Shown here one piece after another: positions 61,059 to 64,000 of a DNA stretch of 64,000 bases. Numbering within the stretch: the stretch's first letter is position 1; the number at the start of each line of letters is the position of its first letter. Origin of the DNA: Clostridiales bacterium (GTDB taxonomy: Bacteria > Bacillota > Clostridia > Oscillospirales > Oscillospiraceae); assembly GCA_012719035.1 (NCBI GenBank), contig JAAYBD010000026.1, forward strand, positions 57,641-121,640. Direction: 5' to 3'. The notes below the pieces were generated by a model, which saw only the letters and a program-made list of their open reading frames with translations, ran no database searches and had not been told where the DNA came from. The translations under genes and the position numbers were made by a program.

Positions 61059-63746
61059 CTAAACAGCATTGCCGCGCCGTCTGGTTCTTATTATTACCTT
61101 TCTTATCAAGTCCGCAGGGATAACTGTAAATGACAGCATCATGATAAACTGAAGTTCAAAGAAACTCAGTCCGCTTGTGCGGAAGACTGAACCTCCAAAA
61201 TATATTATCATCAATTGAACTATTGTCACAAAAATCATTATCGTTATAAAGCCTTTATTTTCCCTTATGTGTGCAAGCAGGTTCAATCTTGGCGTTCGGG
61301 CATTGAAGCTGTTAAATACTCCCGCAAAGATAAACATTGCAAAAAAAGCCGTCATAAAATATTCGTTTCCGCCGGATCCGTGGTCGTACATATCATGTAT
61401 TGCAGGAAGCTTTAGAAAAAGAACGCACAGAAAAGTTATATACAAGCCCATAACCAGTATCTGATTATACATATAAGAATTGATTATCGGTTCGTCCCTT
61501 CGTTTCGGAGATTCCTCCATGTATTCTCCTAAAGGCGCTTCTCCCGCAAACGCAAGTCCCGCCAGTGTATCCATCACCATATTGACCCATAGCATCTGCA
61601 ATACAGTTATCGGGGAATTGATGCCGATAAACGGACCTATTATCGAGATACCTACAGCACAAACATTTATTGTCAGCTGGAAAATGATAAATTTGCGTAT
61701 GCTCTTGAAAATTGTCCGCCCATATAATATCGCCTTTGAAATCGATAAAAAGTTATCATCCAGAATTACGATATCGCTTGCTTCTTTTGCAACTTCAGTT
61801 CCGCTGCCCATCGCAAACCCAACATCCGCCTTTTTCAATGCGGGAGCGTCGTTAATGCCGTCTCCCGTCATCCCCGCAACCAGCCCAAGCTCCTGAGAAA
61901 TATTTACAAGCCGGCTTTTGTCTGAAGGAACGGCTCTTGCAACCACACGCAGTTTTGGAAGCCTGTCCTTCAATTCGCTGTCAGACAGCATATTAAGCTC
62001 CTCACTTGTAATCACTGCATTATCCTGCTGCTTACTTATCAAACCTACTTCCCGGGCAATAGCAGCCGCCGTTTCCCTGTTATCGCCGGTTAGCATTACA
62101 ACTTGTATCCCGGCATTGTTCACCTGTTTAATTGCTTTAGCCGCTTCCTTTCGCACCTCGTCCCGGATTCCCGCGATACCTAAAAGCGTCATATTTTTAT
62201 TTATTCCTGCCGGATTCATCGGCTCGTCGCTTATGGCAATTGCAAGAAGACGATATGCATTTGAAGTCATTTCATTCATTATTGCTTTTATTTTACCGGT
62301 GCCGGTCAATTCTTTCTTAACTCCGTCTTCATCATAATAGTAAGCACAGTTTGGAAGAACCAATTCGGGTGCGCCTTTAATAAGTGTTCCGTTTATATAC
62401 CCTTTGATCTGGGTGCCGGAATACTTGTTAATGCTATTAAACGGCTTGCTTTTGATAATTCTGATATTATTATTTGAAGGGGAATCATCCATAACAAATT
62501 CCAACAGCGCCCGCTCTGTGGCATTGCCCCCAATGGCATATGTTTTCCCGTCCTTCTGAGCGACCGAGGCGGATGTGTTGTAAGCGGAAGATATCTTCAG
62601 CAGCTTTCCTATAGGCTTCTTGCGAAGCTTTTCAAAGCTGTCATACTTTGTTCCGTTTCCGGCTACAAAAGAACTTACTTTCAGCTTGCCTTTAGTAATG
62701 GTTCCCGTCTTATCTGTAAACAAAATGTTGAGGTTTCCTGAAGTTTCTATTCCGACAAGTTTTCTTACAAGCACATTGTCCTTTAGCATCCGCTTCATGT
62801 TTGAAGACAAGACAACGGTTATCATCAAGGGAAGTCCTTCGGGTATTGCGACGACGATGACCGAAATCGCAAGCGTAGCCGCATGGATCAAATACCCGAA
62901 AACTTCCTGCGGAGTTCTCAGGCACTCTAATATCGAGACAAGCTGAAAATGATGTGCAAGCACGATAGACTGAAATAAATCCGCAAGGGCGACCAAAGCA
63001 GCGCCGATATATCCGAATTTGCTTATCGATTCGGCAAGCTCTCCCAAACGCACTTTAAGGGGGCTTTCTCTGGAATCCTCCTGTATATCGCGGGCAATAT
63101 TTCCGTAAAAAGTGTTCTGCCCAACACTTTTCACAAGCATTACAGCTTCCCCCGAACATACAATGCAGCCCCGAAACAATTGGGCAGTGCTGTCAAAGCC
63201 GCTTTTGGCGCTGTCTGTTTTTTTACCTACATCGGGCGCTTTATATGCCTCTACGCTTTCACCGTTCAGAGGCGACTGATCGACCAACAATTCACCAGAT
63301 ATTATTATGCCGTCGGCAGGTATGCGATCCCCTGCCTGAAGAATTACATAGTCGCCGACAACGACATCGCTTACAGGTATTTCAATCAGACCGCTCGCTC
63401 TTTTTACGCGGCATTTTAGCTTTATGGCATCTTCCTGAAGCTTTTCAAATGCCGATTCGCTCCCATATTCGGAAAGTGTCGAAACAAAAGTCGAAATCAG
63501 GATAGCAATTGCTATTCCTATCGACTCATACCAAACGAGACTCCTCAGCCGTATTACTATATTAACAACAAGAGCTACAAGAAGTATCTTTATTATAGGA
63601 TCGCCGAAGCTGATTAAAAATTGTCTTAAAAAGCTGTTCTTTTTATTTTTCACAAGATGATTATCGCCATATAGCTCTGTTGATTTATGTACTTCATCGT
63701 CTGAAAGTCCTCTTATCCCGCCTACAATCTCTTTAATATTCTGCAT
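61059..63746 (-). CDS. Calcium-transporting P-type ATPase (type II)
   Basis: 895 residues: cation-ATPase N-domain, membrane helices, A-domain (PLNGESVEAYK), phosphorylation motif FTDKTGTITKGK, PEGLP in the fourth helix (VVAIPEGLPLMITVVLSSN, diagnostic of Ca2+ pumps), MLTGDNRETA and GDGINDAPALKKADVGFAMG hinge. It expels calcium at the cost of ATP. ATG 63746 with GAGGAG 6 bases upstream; ATG 63752 and farther starts are poorer. It stands alone between terminators. Confidence 0.93.
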   Translation of the reverse strand: MQNIKEIVGGIRGLSDDEVHKSTELYGDNHLVKNKKNSFLRQFLISFGDPIIKILLVALVVNIVIRLRSLVWYESIGIAIAILISTFVSTLSEYGSESAFEKLQEDAIKLKCRVKRASGLIEIPVSDVVVGDYVILQAGDRIPADGIIISGELLVDQSPLNGESVEAYKAPDVGKKTDSAKSGFDSTAQLFRGCIVCSGEAVMLVKSVGQNTFYGNIARDIQEDSRESPLKVRLGELAESISKFGYIGAALVALADLFQSIVLAHHFQLVSILECLRTPQEVFGYLIHAATLAISVIVVAIPEGLPLMITVVLSSNMKRMLKDNVLVRKLVGIETSGNLNILFTDKTGTITKGKLKVSSFVAGNGTKYDSFEKLRKKPIGKLLKISSAYNTSASVAQKDGKTYAIGGNATERALLEFVMDDSPSNNNIRIIKSKPFNSINKYSGTQIKGYINGTLIKGAPELVLPNCAYYYDEDGVKKELTGTGKIKAIMNEMTSNAYRLLAIAISDEPMNPAGINKNMTLLGIAGIRDEVRKEAAKAIKQVNNAGIQVVMLTGDNRETAAAIAREVGLISKQQDNAVITSEELNMLSDSELKDRLPKLRVVARAVPSDKSRLVNISQELGLVAGMTGDGINDAPALKKADVGFAMGSGTEVAKEASDIVILDDNFLSISKAILYGRTIFKSIRKFIIFQLTINVCAVGISIIGPFIGINSPITVLQMLWVNMVMDTLAGLAFAGEAPLGEYMEESPKRRDEPIINSYMYNQILVMGLYITFLCVLFLKLPAIHDMYDHGSGGNEYFMTAFFAMFIFAGVFNSFNARTPRLNLLAHIRENKGFITIMIFVTIVQLMIIYFGGSVFRTSGLSFFELQFIMMLSFTVIPADLIRKVIIRTRRRGNAV

Positions 63747-63836
63747 ATTCATCTCCTCATTTGATACCAACATTGAATGATTTCCGGTATTGCCAAACAT
63801 CATTTTTCTAATATATATTTAAGGAGGTGTATTTAT

Positions 63837-64000
63837 ATGTTAATTAGCAGGCATACATTCTGGGGGCAAGTGTCTCATTCTCTTTCAGGTTTAAGCGTAA
63901 TGATCCAAGATTCTCCCTTTATTAACGCATATGCAGGGAAACCGCGCCAAAACCAACATAAAAAAGTTACCCGCGCAACAACAAGCTGCTGCGCGGGTAA
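63837..64000 (+). CDS. Possible small ORF, partial at right edge
   Basis: ATG 63837 has AAGGAGGTG 7 bases upstream and reads 54 codons to the window end, without any recognised motif (MLISRHTFWGQVSHSLSG). The terminator hairpin at 63967-64000 lies inside it, which argues against a real gene. Confidence 0.25.
   Translation, partial: MLISRHTFWGQVSHSLSGLSVMIQDSPFINAYAGKPRQNQHKKVTRATTSCCAG
63961..64000 (-). terminator. Intrinsic terminator of a gene beyond the right edge
   Basis: TTACCCGCGCA (63967-63977) and TGCGCGGGTAA (63990-64000) form an 11-base perfect stem; on the minus strand it is followed by CTTTTT. It should end a minus-strand gene outside the window. Confidence 0.8.

Noticed and set aside
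1..64000. tRNA, rRNA, CRISPR array, insertion sequence or prophage
   Set aside because: No tRNA cloverleaf, repeat-spacer pattern, transposase or phage gene was found on either strand by eye; no such feature is claimed.

Overview
The window comes from an anaerobic Gram-positive bacterium, most likely class Clostridia (Oscillospiraceae-like). This is inferred from the clostridial style of the genes (AGGAGG ribosome sites, frequent TTG and GTG starts, EutVW control, DUF1836, dual-domain oligopeptide-type ABC ATPases), not from a marker gene. No rRNA, tRNA, CRISPR array, insertion sequence or phage was found. Coding density is high and mixed-strand, and operons are separated by clear intrinsic terminators.

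Left part (1-17 kb): a truncated peptide/nickel-type solute-binding protein runs off the left edge. A TetR regulator with an 11-bp-arm palindrome upstream heads a six-gene redox operon (1985-9386): membrane protein, CrtI-like flavoprotein, flavin/[2Fe-2S] reductase, 888-residue Fe-S/GltD-like oxidoreductase and an orphan HypA-type protein. Its substrate is unknown and it is the best candidate for an undescribed pathway. Next come a YtcJ-like amidohydrolase with an attenuator-like leader, a DUF4342 protein, an OmpR-type two-component system, a flotillin/NfeD pair, and a DUF1836 regulator whose promoter spacer contains a perfect palindrome.

Central part (17-36 kb): a complete ethanolamine-utilisation microcompartment locus of Firmicute type: iron alcohol dehydrogenase, eutS, eutP, eutV, eutW, eutA, eutB, eutC, eutL, a eutK-like shell protein, aldehyde dehydrogenase eutE, two nearly identical eutM copies, eutT, pduL, eutJ, an unrecognised locus protein, eutN, pduS, pduT, eutH and eutQ. 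EutH imports ethanolamine; EutBC (reactivated by EutA, with AdoCbl from EutT and PduS/PduT electron supply) makes acetaldehyde inside the shell. EutE then gives acetyl-CoA and the alcohol dehydrogenase gives ethanol. PduL and the EutP/EutQ kinases carry carbon on to acetyl phosphate and acetate. Intrinsic terminators before eutS and eutA fit control by the EutW-EutV (ANTAR) antitermination pair.

Cobalamin part (35.7-43.3 kb): a cobalamin riboswitch with its own terminator precedes a DUF2284 protein, a decayed TIM-barrel gene, cobT, cobU, cobS, a short CobU-like gene and the btuF-btuC-btuD importer. This supplies the cofactor for EutBC. A small ORF and an Smr protein end the block.

Right part (43-64 kb): a chemoreceptor; a LacI-controlled heterodimeric ABC exporter with twin operator palindromes; two nickel/oligopeptide-type ABC importers, one of which has lost its ATPase genes (a 23-codon nikD stub remains) while the other has a fused dual ATPase and is followed by FmdE-like and flavodoxin genes; and a calcium-type P-type ATPase. 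A terminator for a gene beyond the right edge closes the window.
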